NCBI GenBank assembly: GCA_004211785.1
Contig: SHBX01000022.1
Location: 1 to 48,757, forward strand
Direction of reading: 5' to 3'
DNA: 48,757 nucleotides
Origin: Winogradskyella sp.
GTDB taxonomy: Bacteria; Bacteroidota; Bacteroidia; Flavobacteriales; Flavobacteriaceae
Shown here: positions 1 through 9,339 of the stretch, piece by piece
Numbering within the stretch: position 1 is the stretch's first letter
Layout: every line of letters begins with the position of its first letter
Translations under genes and position numbers: made by a program
The notes under the pieces: generated by a model
Databases searched by the model: none
What the model was told of the DNA's origin: nothing
The model's input: only the letters and a program-made list of their open reading frames with translations

Positions 1-275
1 AAGAAGCACAAAAATTAAACATCCCAATCTTTGCAATGGTAGATACTAACTCTGACCCACGTCAGGTAGACTATTTAATCCCTGCAAATGATGATGCTTC
101 TAAGTCTATCGACAAAGTTTTATCTATCGTGACTTCTGCAGTAGCAGACGGTTTAAACGAAAGAAAAGCTGAGCGTACTGAGAAAGAAGCTAAAGCAGCT
201 GCTCCAGCTCCAAAAGCTGAAGCAAAGCCAAAAGCTAAAAAAGCAGCTCCAGTTGCAGCTCAAGAAGAAGAATAA
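1..275 (+). CDS. rpsB: 30S ribosomal protein S2, C-terminal part (cut by window edge)
   Basis: The reading frame is open from the first complete codon at position 3, so only about the last 90 residues are present. They contain the S2 hallmark IPIFAMVDTNSDP followed by IPANDDA, the conserved C-terminal part of the S2 core. S2 is a component of the 30S subunit and is placed ahead of tsf in most bacteria. After the core comes a Lys/Ala/Glu-rich tail of about 35 residues (repeated KAEAKPKAKK-like units), a low-complexity extension common in Bacteroidota S2. The Met at position 36 is internal and not the start. tsf follows on the same strand 86 bp downstream, with a hairpin between them. The identification is secure; the N-terminal part cannot be judged. 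Confidence 0.97.
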   Translation, partial: EAQKLNIPIFAMVDTNSDPRQVDYLIPANDDASKSIDKVLSIVTSAVADGLNERKAERTEKEAKAAAPAPKAEAKPKAKKAAPVAAQEEE

Positions 276-299
276 ATAAAGAATTACACAATATTTAAG

Positions 300-345
300 A
301 GTCGTTTAATTCTTTTCAAAACAGAAAATAATTAAGCGACTTTTT
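300..345 (+). terminator. Intercistronic hairpin with U-tract between rpsB and tsf
   Basis: A 12-bp stem (300-311 pairing with 330-341, one G-T wobble) with an 18-nt loop is followed at once by TTTTT. It has the form of an intrinsic terminator but lies between two genes normally co-transcribed, so partial attenuation or 3'-end processing of the rpsB message is likely. Confidence 0.6.
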
Positions 346-361
346 CAAATTTTAATATACT

Positions 362-1336
362 ATGGAAAACACAGTAAAAATTTCAGCAGCAGAAGTAAAT
401 AAGCTTAGAAAAGCAACTGGTGCAGGTATGATGGATTGTAAAAAAGCACTAGTTGAAGCTGGTGGTGATTTTGACAAAGCAATCGAAGTTTTACGTAAAA
501 AAGGTCAAAAAGTTGCAGCAAAAAGAGCGGATAGAGATTCTTCTGAAGGTGCTGCTGTAGCAAAAATTAACGCAGATAATACAAAAGGTATTGCACTTGT
601 ATTAGGTTGTGAAACAGATTTCGTTGGTAAAAACGAAAACTTCTTAAAGTTAGCAAGTGATTTTGGAGATATCGCTTTAAACCACAGTAACAAAGAAGAT
701 TTCTTAGCTGCTGATTTTGGTGGTATGACTGTTGCAGAAAAATTAGTTGAGCAAACTGGTGTAATTGGTGAAAAATTAGACATCAATGCATTTGAGGTTA
801 TAGAAGCTGCTTATGTAGGTTCTTATGTTCACATTAATAAAATTGCTGCAATTGTAGGTTTCTCTGCTGTTGTAGATAACATTGAAACTTTAGGCAAAGA
901 CGCTGCTATGCAAGTTGCATCTATGGGTGCTACAACATTATCTTATAAGGATTTTGACCCAGCATTTGTAGCTTCTGAAACTGAAGCACGTATTGCTGTA
1001 ATCGAAAAAGATAACATCGAGTTAGGGCGTTTAGGTAAGACTTTAAAGAATGTACCAAAATACATTTCTATGTCTCAATTAACTCCTGAAGTTTTAGCTG
1101 AAGCTGAAGAAGCTGCAAAAGCAGAATTAAAAGCTGAAGGTAAGCCAGAACAAATCTGGGACCGCATTTTACCTGGTAAGATGGAGCGTTTTATCTCTGA
1201 TAACACAACTTTAGATAACGAACAGTGTTTATTAGACCAAGCATTTATTAAAGACGAAAAGAAAACTGTTGCACAATACGTAGCTACTTACGGTGAAGTA
1301 GAAGTAACAGGATTTAAACGTGCTACAGTAGGATAA
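362..1336 (+). CDS. tsf: Translation elongation factor Ts
   Basis: EF-Ts is the cytoplasmic nucleotide exchange factor that regenerates EF-Tu-GTP. The N-terminal UBA-like domain carries the family signature (VNKLRKATGAGMMDCKKAL, then DKAIEVLRKKG), and the core begins with ETDFVGKN, whose TDFV residues contact EF-Tu in the family. At 324 residues it is longer than E. coli EF-Ts (283), with extra sequence in the core/dimerisation region, as is usual in Bacteroidota. The ATG at 362 directly precedes the conserved N-terminus, so the start is firm. The gene lies just after rpsB behind a hairpin and ends at a strong terminator. No odd features. Confidence 0.98.
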   Translation: MENTVKISAAEVNKLRKATGAGMMDCKKALVEAGGDFDKAIEVLRKKGQKVAAKRADRDSSEGAAVAKINADNTKGIALVLGCETDFVGKNENFLKLASDFGDIALNHSNKEDFLAADFGGMTVAEKLVEQTGVIGEKLDINAFEVIEAAYVGSYVHINKIAAIVGFSAVVDNIETLGKDAAMQVASMGATTLSYKDFDPAFVASETEARIAVIEKDNIELGRLGKTLKNVPKYISMSQLTPEVLAEAEEAAKAELKAEGKPEQIWDRILPGKMERFISDNTTLDNEQCLLDQAFIKDEKKTVAQYVATYGEVEVTGFKRATVG

Positions 1337-1360
1337 TTAATATTCTATTTACATAAACAA

Positions 1361-1391
1361 AAAGCCTTCAGAAATCTGAAGGCTTTTTTTA
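1361..1391 (+). terminator. Rho-independent terminator after tsf
   Basis: A perfect 12-bp stem (1361-1372 with 1375-1386; the two loop bases would open further in practice) containing AAAGCCTTCAGA and its complement runs into a T-tract. It begins 25 bp after the tsf stop codon. Confidence 0.9.
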
Positions 1392-1460
1392 TGAGTATCA
1401 TTCAAAACTATAATACAATTCACTATACATATTTCACTTTTAAACCTAGCAATAATTGTT

Positions 1461-1468
1461 TAGCTTTG
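1461..1468 (+). promoter_or_regulatory. Putative -7 box of the pyrH promoter
   Basis: TAGCTTTG matches the Bacteroidota -7 consensus TAnnTTTG, lies after the tsf terminator and ends 20 bp before the pyrH ATG. No TTG is present at the expected -33 spacing, so the call depends on the -7 box and position. Confidence 0.5.
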
Positions 1469-1488
1469 CCTAACTTTCAAAATCACAA

Positions 1489-2196
1489 ATGAAATTTAAA
1501 AGAATACTACTTAAACTTTCCGGTGAGGCCTTAATGGGCAATCGCCAGTACGGCATTGACCCTGAACGCCTTTCGGAATATGCTCATGACATAAAAACCA
1601 TAACTGACCAAGGTGTTGAAGTTGCTATAGTTATAGGTGGCGGTAATATCTTTAGAGGTGTTGCAGGTGCTAGTAATGGTATGGATCGCGTACAAGGTGA
1701 TCATATGGGTATGTTAGCTACAGTTATTAATGGGTTGGCTTTACAAGGCGCTTTAGAAGATGCTGGCATACCAACACGATTGCAAACAGCTATTAAGATT
1801 AATGAAGTAGCAGAGCCTTTTATTCGCCGTAAAGCTATGCGTCATCTAGAAAAAGGGAGAGTTGTTATTTTTGGTGGCGGTACAGGAAACCCATATTTCA
1901 CTACTGATTCTGCAGCTGTTTTGAGAGCAATTGAAATCGAGGCTGATGTGATTTTAAAAGGCACTCGTGTCGACGGTATATATAATGTAGATCCTGAAAA
2001 AGATAGTAATGCCATTAAATTTGATCATATTACTTTTGAAGATGTTTTAAGAAAAGGTTTAAAGGTCATGGATACAACAGCATTTACATTAAGTCAAGAA
2101 AATGAGCTGCCAATTATTGTTTTTGATATGAACAAAAAAGGCAATCTATTAAAAGTAGTATCTGGTGAAAATATTGGGACAAAAGTTAACTTATAA
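1489..2196 (+). CDS. pyrH: UMP kinase
   Basis: Bacterial uridylate kinase phosphorylates UMP to UDP with ATP in pyrimidine biosynthesis. It belongs to the amino-acid-kinase fold and works as a cytoplasmic hexamer. The N-terminal [11 protein letters not shown] is the nucleotide-binding glycine-rich strand, GGGNIFRG is the second signature, and [20 protein letters not shown] the UMP-binding segment. The 235-aa length is typical. The ATG at 1489 sits directly before [11 protein letters not shown], leaving no room for another start. It is separated from tsf by a terminator and followed by frr 44 bp downstream, the classical pyrH-frr pair. Confidence 0.98.
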   Translation: MKFKRILLKLSGEALMGNRQYGIDPERLSEYAHDIKTITDQGVEVAIVIGGGNIFRGVAGASNGMDRVQGDHMGMLATVINGLALQGALEDAGIPTRLQTAIKINEVAEPFIRRKAMRHLEKGRVVIFGGGTGNPYFTTDSAAVLRAIEIEADVILKGTRVDGIYNVDPEKDSNAIKFDHITFEDVLRKGLKVMDTTAFTLSQENELPIIVFDMNKKGNLLKVVSGENIGTKVNL

Positions 2197-2224
2197 CGTT
2201 TGGCGCAAATTTTGATAACGTTTG
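2193..2224 (+). repeat. Two direct copies of ATAACGTTTG between pyrH and frr
   Basis: Copies lie at 2193-2202 and 2215-2224, 22 bp apart (two helical turns). The first overlaps the pyrH stop codon. Each holds the palindrome AACGTT. A protein-binding role is possible but unsupported beyond the spacing. Confidence 0.35.
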
Positions 2225-2240
2225 ATTAAAACTTAACAAC

Positions 2241-2795
2241 ATGAATGAAGAGATTCAATTTATTATAGACACAGCAAAAGAAGCTATGGATGGTGCAATA
2301 AAGCATCTAGAAAAGCAATTGGTAAATATTAGAGCTGGTAAAGCTAGTCCTTCTATGCTAGGTAGTGTTATGGTCGACTATTACGGTTCTCAGACACCTT
2401 TAAGTCAAGTAGCCAATGTAAACACACCAGATGGTCGTACCATTACTGTACAACCATGGGAAAAATCAATGCTTCAAGAAATTGAACGTGGCATTATGGT
2501 TGCAAATCTTGGGTTTAACCCTATGAGCAATGGCGAAACAGTTATTATCAATGTACCGCCATTAACAGAAGAACGTCGTAGAGATTTAGCTAAACAAGCC
2601 AAAGCTGAAGCTGAAGATGCAAAAGTTGCTATACGTAATGCACGTAAGGAAGCAAATAATGACATCAAAAAAACAGACATATCAGAAGATTTACAGAAAA
2701 ATGCTGAGATTGACGTACAAGAACTTACAGATAAGAACGTTAATATAGTAGACCAAATACTTGGTACTAAAGAAAAAGAGATTATGACGGTGTAA
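2241..2795 (+). CDS. frr: Ribosome recycling factor
   Basis: RRF acts with EF-G to split the post-termination ribosome. The 184-residue length is exactly in family range. The signature segments are present: LVNIRAGKASPSML near residue 30, PWEKSMLQEIERGI near residue 75, and the long helical hairpin ending in the three-helix bundle (EERRRDLAKQAKAEAEDAKVAIRNARKEAN). The ATG at 2241 directly precedes the conserved N-terminal helix. It follows pyrH in the same orientation and is probably co-transcribed with it. No anomaly seen. Confidence 0.98.
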   Translation: MNEEIQFIIDTAKEAMDGAIKHLEKQLVNIRAGKASPSMLGSVMVDYYGSQTPLSQVANVNTPDGRTITVQPWEKSMLQEIERGIMVANLGFNPMSNGETVIINVPPLTEERRRDLAKQAKAEAEDAKVAIRNARKEANNDIKKTDISEDLQKNAEIDVQELTDKNVNIVDQILGTKEKEIMTV

Positions 2796-2850
2796 TTAAT
2801 TCCGTTATCCCTCATTTCTTTTAATCCATTAACTACAAACTATCTAATTG

Positions 2851-4137
2851 ATGCTAAAGCGTTCTCTTGCTGTAATTTTACTGTGCATGTCATTTTATGC
2901 TTTTGCTCAAATTGAATCTAATAAAGATTCCGAAAAACAAGTCAATGAAAAAACTGAAGACTCTATAAAAAAAAGAGCCTTTTTAGAAAATATTGGTTTG
3001 GGCTATTTTCCAACAAAGTATTTTAATTTTGACCTTAGATATTTAATAAAATACAACCAATTTGAAGGTTTTAGAACAGGTCTTGGCGGTGTAACTAGCG
3101 AGCGGTTTTCAGATAAGTTTCGTGTAAATGGATATTTGGTATATGGTTTTAGAGACGAGCGATACAAATATCGTATCGGTGGTGGATTAAGACTTAATGA
3201 AGAAACGGATACTTGGGTTAATTTCACGTATACAGACGATTTACAAGAAACAGGAAGTTCAAAATTTTTAACAGACAAACGCTTTTTTTCTTTTTTTGAA
3301 CCGCGTCTACTAAATATAGATTTGTTTCATAGACACATCACCAAATCTCTTTCGCTTCAACATAAAATATCTAACACCCTATTGTCTGAAACCCAATTTG
3401 CAATTAGCAGAGTTGACCCTACTTACAATTATTCATTTGTAACAAATGGAAAGGTATTTAACTCTTTTAGATTTAGTACTGCTACTTTAAGTTTACAATG
3501 GAGTCCTTTCAGTAAACACGAATTTATTGACAACAAAATTGAAGAAACCATAGATGGCTATCCAAAATTCACAGCCCAACTGACTCAAAGTGCTTCTAAT
3601 GTTTTTAATAGCGATTTTAATTTTACAAAAATTGATTTCAGAACTATACATCAAATAGATTATGGAAATGAATCACTAACTCGATTAACATTAGTTGCGG
3701 GGTTAGCTTCGGGCGAGACGCCTTTAACACACTTGTACCATGCTTATCCAAACAACATTAGAAAAGAAACCATTTTACAACGCTTTTCTGTGGCTGGTTT
3801 AAACAGTTTTGAAACCATGTTTTTTAATGAGTTTTTTAGTGACCGCTTTGCAACATTTCAATTTAAACATTACCTCAAACCCTTTAAAATATCTAGCCGA
3901 TGGAAACCTCAATTGGTTTTAATCTCACGGTATGCCCTTGGAAATATGAGAAGTATAGACCAACATCAAGGCATAAATTTTGGAACTCTTGATAAATTAT
4001 ATTCAGAATCGGGGTTTGAAATTAATAAGCTTCTATTTGGTTTCGGTTTGAGTTTTGCCTACCGTTATGGAGGATATCACCTACCATCATTAGGAGACAA
4101 TTTTGCTTTTAAGTTTACCTTTAATATTTCACTTTAG
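2851..4137 (+). CDS. DUF5686-like outer-membrane beta-barrel protein (barrel only)
   Basis: The protein has a clear type I signal peptide (MLKRSLAVILLCMSFYAFAQ) and 428 residues rich in alternating aromatic strands, ending in the aromatic-rich FAFKFTFNISL expected of an outer-membrane barrel. Segments such as ENIGLGYFPTKYFNFDL, GFRTGLGGVTSERFSDKF and YRIGGGLRLNEE resemble the C-terminal barrel of DUF5686 proteins. Those I know of are about 800 residues and carry an N-terminal carboxypeptidase-regulatory-like domain, which is absent here. A TTG three bases upstream is also open, but the ATG at 2851 is preferred. It sits 55 bp after frr and converges on the next gene with one base between the stops. 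The function is unknown; surface assembly or transport is a guess. Confidence 0.65.
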   Translation: MLKRSLAVILLCMSFYAFAQIESNKDSEKQVNEKTEDSIKKRAFLENIGLGYFPTKYFNFDLRYLIKYNQFEGFRTGLGGVTSERFSDKFRVNGYLVYGFRDERYKYRIGGGLRLNEETDTWVNFTYTDDLQETGSSKFLTDKRFFSFFEPRLLNIDLFHRHITKSLSLQHKISNTLLSETQFAISRVDPTYNYSFVTNGKVFNSFRFSTATLSLQWSPFSKHEFIDNKIEETIDGYPKFTAQLTQSASNVFNSDFNFTKIDFRTIHQIDYGNESLTRLTLVAGLASGETPLTHLYHAYPNNIRKETILQRFSVAGLNSFETMFFNEFFSDRFATFQFKHYLKPFKISSRWKPQLVLISRYALGNMRSIDQHQGINFGTLDKLYSESGFEINKLLFGFGLSFAYRYGGYHLPSLGDNFAFKFTFNISL

Positions 4138-4138
4138 G

Positions 4139-6628
4139 CTAGTCTTGAGTTTCTGTGACTTTATACTCTAAGGTTTTATAACCTAGCTTTCCATCTTTAG
4201 TAATAGATTCAATAACTACAAGAAATTCTCCTACATTATCAGAATGACTATAGTTTATATTTAGTGATTCTCCTATTTCATTAATCATATTTGGATTCCA
4301 ATAAATAGTTGAACGAAAATCTGGCTCATGAAAGTTTATTGCCATATTATCTGAGTAGCCTGGAATGTAAAATTCTTTCTCAATTGAAAATACATCCACG
4401 GTCTGAACATTTAAACCAGCCTTTGTGTCTAAAGCTCCAAAAAGTCCTTTTTCCTGTTTTGTATATATTGAAATGATACTTGCTTGAAAGTCTCCATAAG
4501 GATATGTTCCATATATAGTTGCATACAACTGTCTGGCTCTAGAAGGATTGTCTATAATTTCAAAACTAGTTACTTCTTTAGGATTAATCTTCTGGATTAG
4601 TAAATAATCACTCGGATTTACAGCCACACCATCAACCAAAACAATATTTACATGTCCTTTTCCTCCATTTAAAGTTTCGGCATAGTAATTACGTAAAGAG
4701 TCTTTTCTTATAAATACTTTATCTTGAAAAGCAATTAAATTACTATACAATCCTCTTGAATACTTAGTAGTTTTTGTATTTATGTCTTTTCCATCTATTA
4801 CAACATCAGGCTTACCGTATTTTTCAAACATCTCTTTTCTTTTTGGAGTCATTTTGTAAGCATCGACAATAACTTCATCTAGTTGATTAATACCAGTTAG
4901 ATCAGTATAATATTGGTTTATAATGCTTTTATGTATAGTATTTATCTTAGCTATAGTAGCTATTAAACTATCTTTTTTCTCAAAAGAATTTTTAGTTTCA
5001 TTTACTACAAAATTTGGCTTTAGCTTTGCTTTTTTTGTAAGGCTTATATTGTAGTAACTGCTCTCTTTTTCTGAAATTCCCGAAGGTTTCAAAATCAATT
5101 TTCGCTCTCCACCAAATAAATCATCTATTTGAAAATGAAAATTACTTGGCACATTAACCTTACCTGTATAAATTGAAGAATCATCACCAAACGTCATTAA
5201 CAAAACATCAAGATTACTGAATTTAGCCTTTTTGTTCTTTTTATTAATTACACCTTTGATTTGTAATTTACTCTCCATGATGTATTTAAGCTTTTTTGGC
5301 TTTTCTACGTATTTATAATTTCTCCAACCTTGAGTTAGCATTAAGTAATCTATATTTAAATCTGTACTGTCATTAAAATAAGTCGAAGCTTCTTCAATAT
5401 TCCCTTTTATGTCCGAACTCAGCAAAAAATAGGTTAAAATATTTTCTCTTTTAGCCTCAAATTGTCCATATAAATTTTTATCTAGTACTAGTACTGAACT
5501 GTTTGCTTCTACAATTGAATCTTTATGATTTTTTGCTTTTAATCGGATGAGTACCTCATCACGTATAGAAAGATTATTATTGATAATTACTGCATCCATG
5601 TTTAAACGATAAGACTTACGTTTATTAAAAAAAAGTCGTTCTGCAACTGGTACAGAAAACTGATTTCGAAGTGTAATCTCTAAAACACCTTCAGGAAATA
5701 AGGTTTTTGGTAATGTGAAGATATATCGCCCATCGATTAAAGAAACTTCCTTTTCATAATATATTTTACCTCTAAGTGTCACTGAGAGCTTTATTTTTGA
5801 AGTTAAATCTTTATTGTGATTTACAGTTGCTACGATAAAATTTTGGTGAGCTACAACAGAAAGCGAATAACCGTTCTCATAAATTTTAGGCAATCTATAT
5901 AACCTAACATTTTTATCATTGTAGATTTTAGCCTTATATGTTTCTGAAGCTAAAGCATTTGGTATTATGAAACTACCTAAGCCTAATCTATTACTCTTAA
6001 ATGTGGCGATAGTTTTACCCCTTTTATTAATTATCTCACCCTCTACGTCAATACTTTTGCCACTAATATCCGTAGCTTTAAATCCTACTTTATTTTCTAG
6101 ATTAGCAATTAACTTTCCTCCTTCTGGGAAAAAATTTAGAATTATTGAATCGTTTTTAACCTTAGCACCCAATGATGTGTTCATTATGTTTGCTTGAAGG
6201 TCTGAAGCATTATCAGTGTTTATAGAGATAATTCTAATTGTTTTTTTTGTTTCAAAATCACCATCAAAATTCTTATTCCATTCTGTGTAAGCTCTTATCT
6301 GATAAGTGCCATTTATGTAATTTCTATTTAAATCAAAATAGCCTTTAGCAATACCTTGTCTAACTTTAATGATTTTGGATTCAAGGATTTTATTTTTAGG
6401 GTTTATCAAATCAACATATAAAACGCCACTTGAAAGGTCTGTACTATGAGTAGCCGCATTGACTATAATTGCTTTGAACCAAATTGTTTTATCTGTTGTA
6501 TAAATTTCATGGTCTAATTGAAGATATATTTTCTCTGCCAATGCAGTTTGTTTATAGTCCTTCTTGTTTTGAGCAAAGGATAACTGGCTAGCATAGAACA
6601 AAATCAAAATTAAAAACCTAAAACTCAT
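4139..6628 (-). CDS. Secreted MG2-domain protein with a TonB-plug-like C-terminal region
   Basis: The 829-residue protein begins with a signal peptide (MSFRFLILILFYASQLSFAQ). Residues about 30-140 (EKIYLQLDHEIYTTDKTIWFKA through GTYQIRAYTEWNKN) look like the alpha-2-macroglobulin MG2 beta domain. From about residue 580 LDEVIVDAY opens a TonB-receptor plug-like region, with NIVLVDGVAV and YATIYGTYPYGDFQASIISIYTK typical of plug domains. After that only about 100 residues remain, too few for a 22-strand barrel, so it is not a normal TonB-dependent receptor. Such MG2-plug proteins recur in Bacteroidota with unknown function. It is a single-gene unit convergent with the DUF5686-like gene. The domain reading is by eye. 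Confidence 0.7.
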   Translation of the reverse strand: MSFRFLILILFYASQLSFAQNKKDYKQTALAEKIYLQLDHEIYTTDKTIWFKAIIVNAATHSTDLSSGVLYVDLINPKNKILESKIIKVRQGIAKGYFDLNRNYINGTYQIRAYTEWNKNFDGDFETKKTIRIISINTDNASDLQANIMNTSLGAKVKNDSIILNFFPEGGKLIANLENKVGFKATDISGKSIDVEGEIINKRGKTIATFKSNRLGLGSFIIPNALASETYKAKIYNDKNVRLYRLPKIYENGYSLSVVAHQNFIVATVNHNKDLTSKIKLSVTLRGKIYYEKEVSLIDGRYIFTLPKTLFPEGVLEITLRNQFSVPVAERLFFNKRKSYRLNMDAVIINNNLSIRDEVLIRLKAKNHKDSIVEANSSVLVLDKNLYGQFEAKRENILTYFLLSSDIKGNIEEASTYFNDSTDLNIDYLMLTQGWRNYKYVEKPKKLKYIMESKLQIKGVINKKNKKAKFSNLDVLLMTFGDDSSIYTGKVNVPSNFHFQIDDLFGGERKLILKPSGISEKESSYYNISLTKKAKLKPNFVVNETKNSFEKKDSLIATIAKINTIHKSIINQYYTDLTGINQLDEVIVDAYKMTPKRKEMFEKYGKPDVVIDGKDINTKTTKYSRGLYSNLIAFQDKVFIRKDSLRNYYAETLNGGKGHVNIVLVDGVAVNPSDYLLIQKINPKEVTSFEIIDNPSRARQLYATIYGTYPYGDFQASIISIYTKQEKGLFGALDTKAGLNVQTVDVFSIEKEFYIPGYSDNMAINFHEPDFRSTIYWNPNMINEIGESLNINYSHSDNVGEFLVVIESITKDGKLGYKTLEYKVTETQD

Positions 6629-6784
6629 ACTGTTTAAATTAGATATAACAAATTATAAGTTAAGCATTTGTGTAAACGAAATTTTATAAGGTATTGTTAA
6701 AAATTAATTCTTATCAAGAAATATTTAACTAATTAAACGTTATTAATAAACTTCAATTTTAACTAAGATTATCCACGTTTTTTC

Positions 6785-6792
6785 TACCTTTG
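6785..6792 (+). promoter_or_regulatory. Putative -7 box in the 6629-6900 divergent intergenic region
   Basis: TACCTTTG matches TAnnTTTG, 108 bp upstream of the exporter gene. The 272-bp gap serves two divergent genes. It also holds a 6-bp hairpin CTGCTT-tt-AAGCAG at 6877-6890 just before the exporter start and an A/T-rich inverted repeat around 6846-6863. No small ORF is evident. Confidence 0.45.
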
Positions 6793-6900
6793 ACGCTCAT
6801 TTCTCGATTAGCGAGATTTAAATATAAAATGATTTGGCATTACTAATTGATTTAATTCAATTAATATCAAATCGGTCTGCTTTTAAGCAGTAATTATAGC

Positions 6901-9315
6901 ATGTTTAAACTTTTAACAACTGGTTTTTGGGAAACGGTTGCGCGATTAATTTTGCGTAATAAAATTGCTATCCTTATCACAGTAGTTTTGTATACTATAT
7001 TTTTTAGCATGCAATGGAAGCACATGCGCTTCACTTACACCGAGGCTAACCTATTGCCCGATGACCATGAAGTAAATCTTACTTACAATAATTTCCTTGA
7101 TATTTTTGGTGAAGAAGGTAATCTCATTGTTTTGGGTGTTAAAGATTCTACTTTGTTTTCAGTTGAAAAACTAAATGCCTGGAACCAACTTTCTGAAGAT
7201 TTTAAATCCTATAAAAATGAAGTTGAAACAGTTGTTTCTATAAAAGATTTACAAAAGTTAGTTAAAAACGAAAAAGAAGAAAAGTTTGATTTGGAACCTT
7301 TTATTAAAGATTCTATTACTTCAATAAAACAAATTGAAACCCTACAAGATGAGCTTTTTAAGAAGTATCCTTTTTACGATAATTTCTTATTCAATAAAGA
7401 ATCAAAAACTATTCGCACGGCAATATATCTTAAAAAAGATATTGTAAACACCTCTGCTAGAAAGGATTTTGTAATTGAAACGCTTAAAAACAAAATAACT
7501 GCGTTCGAAACTGACACAAATTTAGACGTACGTGTTTCTGGAATGCCCTACATACGCACACTAAACTCTCAAAACATTGTTGATGAGATAAGCCTTTTTA
7601 TTGGAGCTGCATTAGCTGTTACCTCATTAATTTTCTTTTTATTTTTCAGGTCATTTAGAGCGACGTTTATATCATTGATTGTTGTTTGTATTGGCGTTAT
7701 GTGGACCTTTGGCATTCTTGGTCTTCTGAATTATGAAATAACGGTACTTACAGCACTTATTCCGCCATTGATAATTGTCATTGGTATACCCAATTGTATT
7801 TTCTTAATTAACAAGTATCAGCACGAAGTAAAATTACACGGCAATAAGGTCAAGTCTCTTCAACGCGTGATTACCAAAGTTGGTAACGCCACCTTAATGA
7901 CAAATGTTACTACAGCATCTGGTTTTGCTACTTTTATCCTTACTGAAAGTCAACTTTTAAAAGAGTTTGGTATTGTTGCATCTTTAAGTATCCTCGCTAT
8001 ATTTATCCTCTGCTTACTTATAATTCCTATTCTATATACTTTTTTACCTTACCCTAAACCACGTCATTTAGAACACTTAAACAAGCGTTGGATAAATGGT
8101 TTTGTGGATTGGATGGAACGTATGGTAAAGCATAAAAAAATTACCATTTACGTTACAGCATTAATCTTATTAATCGCTAGTCTTTTAGGCATCAATAAGA
8201 TTATCATATCTGGAAGTCTTATTGAAGATATGCCTAAAAACACAGAATTTTTTAGTGATATTCGTTTCTTTGAATCTGAATTTAATGGCATTATGCCATT
8301 GGAGATTATGGTAGACACCAAACGTAAAAAAGGGGTTATGAAATTGGCTACCATAAAAAGAATGAATCAGCTTGAAGAGTTGATTGAAGAAATTCCTGAA
8401 CTCTCAAAACCAATTTCTGTAGTTAGTCTAATTAAGTATGCAAAGCAAGCATACACAAATGGCAATCCTAAATACTATCAATTGCCTACAAGTCAAGAAA
8501 ACTTATTTATTAGCTCTTATGTAAAAAAATCCTCTTCGGATGTAGATTTACTCAAAAACTTTGTAGATAGTACTGGGCAATATGCTCGTATCACAACCTT
8601 TATGAAAGATATTGGTACTGATAAAATGAAACGTATCGAAGAAGATCTTCAGAATAAAATAAATAAAGTCTTTCCGAAAGAACGTTACGAAGTCACCATG
8701 ACAGGAAAAGCATTAGTTTTTCAAAAAGGCACAAAGTATCTCGTAAGAAACCTTGTTATATCTCTAACATTAGCCATCATATTGATATCCATTTTTATGG
8801 CCTATATGTTTAGATCTGCAAGAATGATTGTGGTATCTCTAATTCCAAATTTACTGCCGTTATTAGTCACAGCAGGCTTGATGGGTTATTTGGGCGTTCC
8901 TATAAAACCATCCACTATTTTAGTGTTTAGCATTGCTTTTGGTATTTCTGTAGATGATACTATCCATTTCTTGGCAAAATACAGGCAAGAGTTACAAGCA
9001 AATCACTGGAAAATACGCAAATCTGTATATGCTGCTTTAAGAGAAACTGGAGTGAGTATGTTTTATACATCAATCGTATTATTTTTCGGGTTTTCAGTAT
9101 TTACAATTTCAAGTTTTGGAGGTACAGTAGCTCTAGGTGGATTAGTTTCTGCAACTTTATTGTTTGCTATGCTGTCAAATTTATTATTATTGCCATCGCT
9201 ATTACTATCGTTAGAACGTAGCATTGCTAATAAAGAAGTATTAAAAGAACCATCAATAAATATCATTCCAAAAGATGATAATGACGAGGATGATATCGAT
9301 GACGAAACAAAATAG
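6901..9315 (+). CDS. MMPL/RND-superfamily exporter, 12 transmembrane segments
   Basis: At 804 residues it shows the duplicated architecture of the MMPL/SecDF-like branch of the RND superfamily: one N-terminal membrane helix, a large periplasmic loop, five helices, then a repeat of this pattern, with an acidic cytoplasmic tail (DDNDEDDIDDE). The second half retains the proton-relay motif GISVDDTIHFLAKY (Asp685, Asp686). The equivalent first-half motif reads GIPNCIFLINKY and has no Asp, so only one half has the usual relay. These proteins move lipids, hopanoids or other hydrophobic molecules; no substrate can be read from the sequence. It lies 24 bp upstream of asnS. It could also be listed simply as a predicted RND-superfamily exporter. 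Confidence 0.85.
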   Translation: MFKLLTTGFWETVARLILRNKIAILITVVLYTIFFSMQWKHMRFTYTEANLLPDDHEVNLTYNNFLDIFGEEGNLIVLGVKDSTLFSVEKLNAWNQLSEDFKSYKNEVETVVSIKDLQKLVKNEKEEKFDLEPFIKDSITSIKQIETLQDELFKKYPFYDNFLFNKESKTIRTAIYLKKDIVNTSARKDFVIETLKNKITAFETDTNLDVRVSGMPYIRTLNSQNIVDEISLFIGAALAVTSLIFFLFFRSFRATFISLIVVCIGVMWTFGILGLLNYEITVLTALIPPLIIVIGIPNCIFLINKYQHEVKLHGNKVKSLQRVITKVGNATLMTNVTTASGFATFILTESQLLKEFGIVASLSILAIFILCLLIIPILYTFLPYPKPRHLEHLNKRWINGFVDWMERMVKHKKITIYVTALILLIASLLGINKIIISGSLIEDMPKNTEFFSDIRFFESEFNGIMPLEIMVDTKRKKGVMKLATIKRMNQLEELIEEIPELSKPISVVSLIKYAKQAYTNGNPKYYQLPTSQENLFISSYVKKSSSDVDLLKNFVDSTGQYARITTFMKDIGTDKMKRIEEDLQNKINKVFPKERYEVTMTGKALVFQKGTKYLVRNLVISLTLAIILISIFMAYMFRSARMIVVSLIPNLLPLLVTAGLMGYLGVPIKPSTILVFSIAFGISVDDTIHFLAKYRQELQANHWKIRKSVYAALRETGVSMFYTSIVLFFGFSVFTISSFGGTVALGGLVSATLLFAMLSNLLLLPSLLLSLERSIANKEVLKEPSINIIPKDDNDEDDIDDETK

Positions 9316-9339
9316 ATTAAGATTAAAAAAGAATATAGA

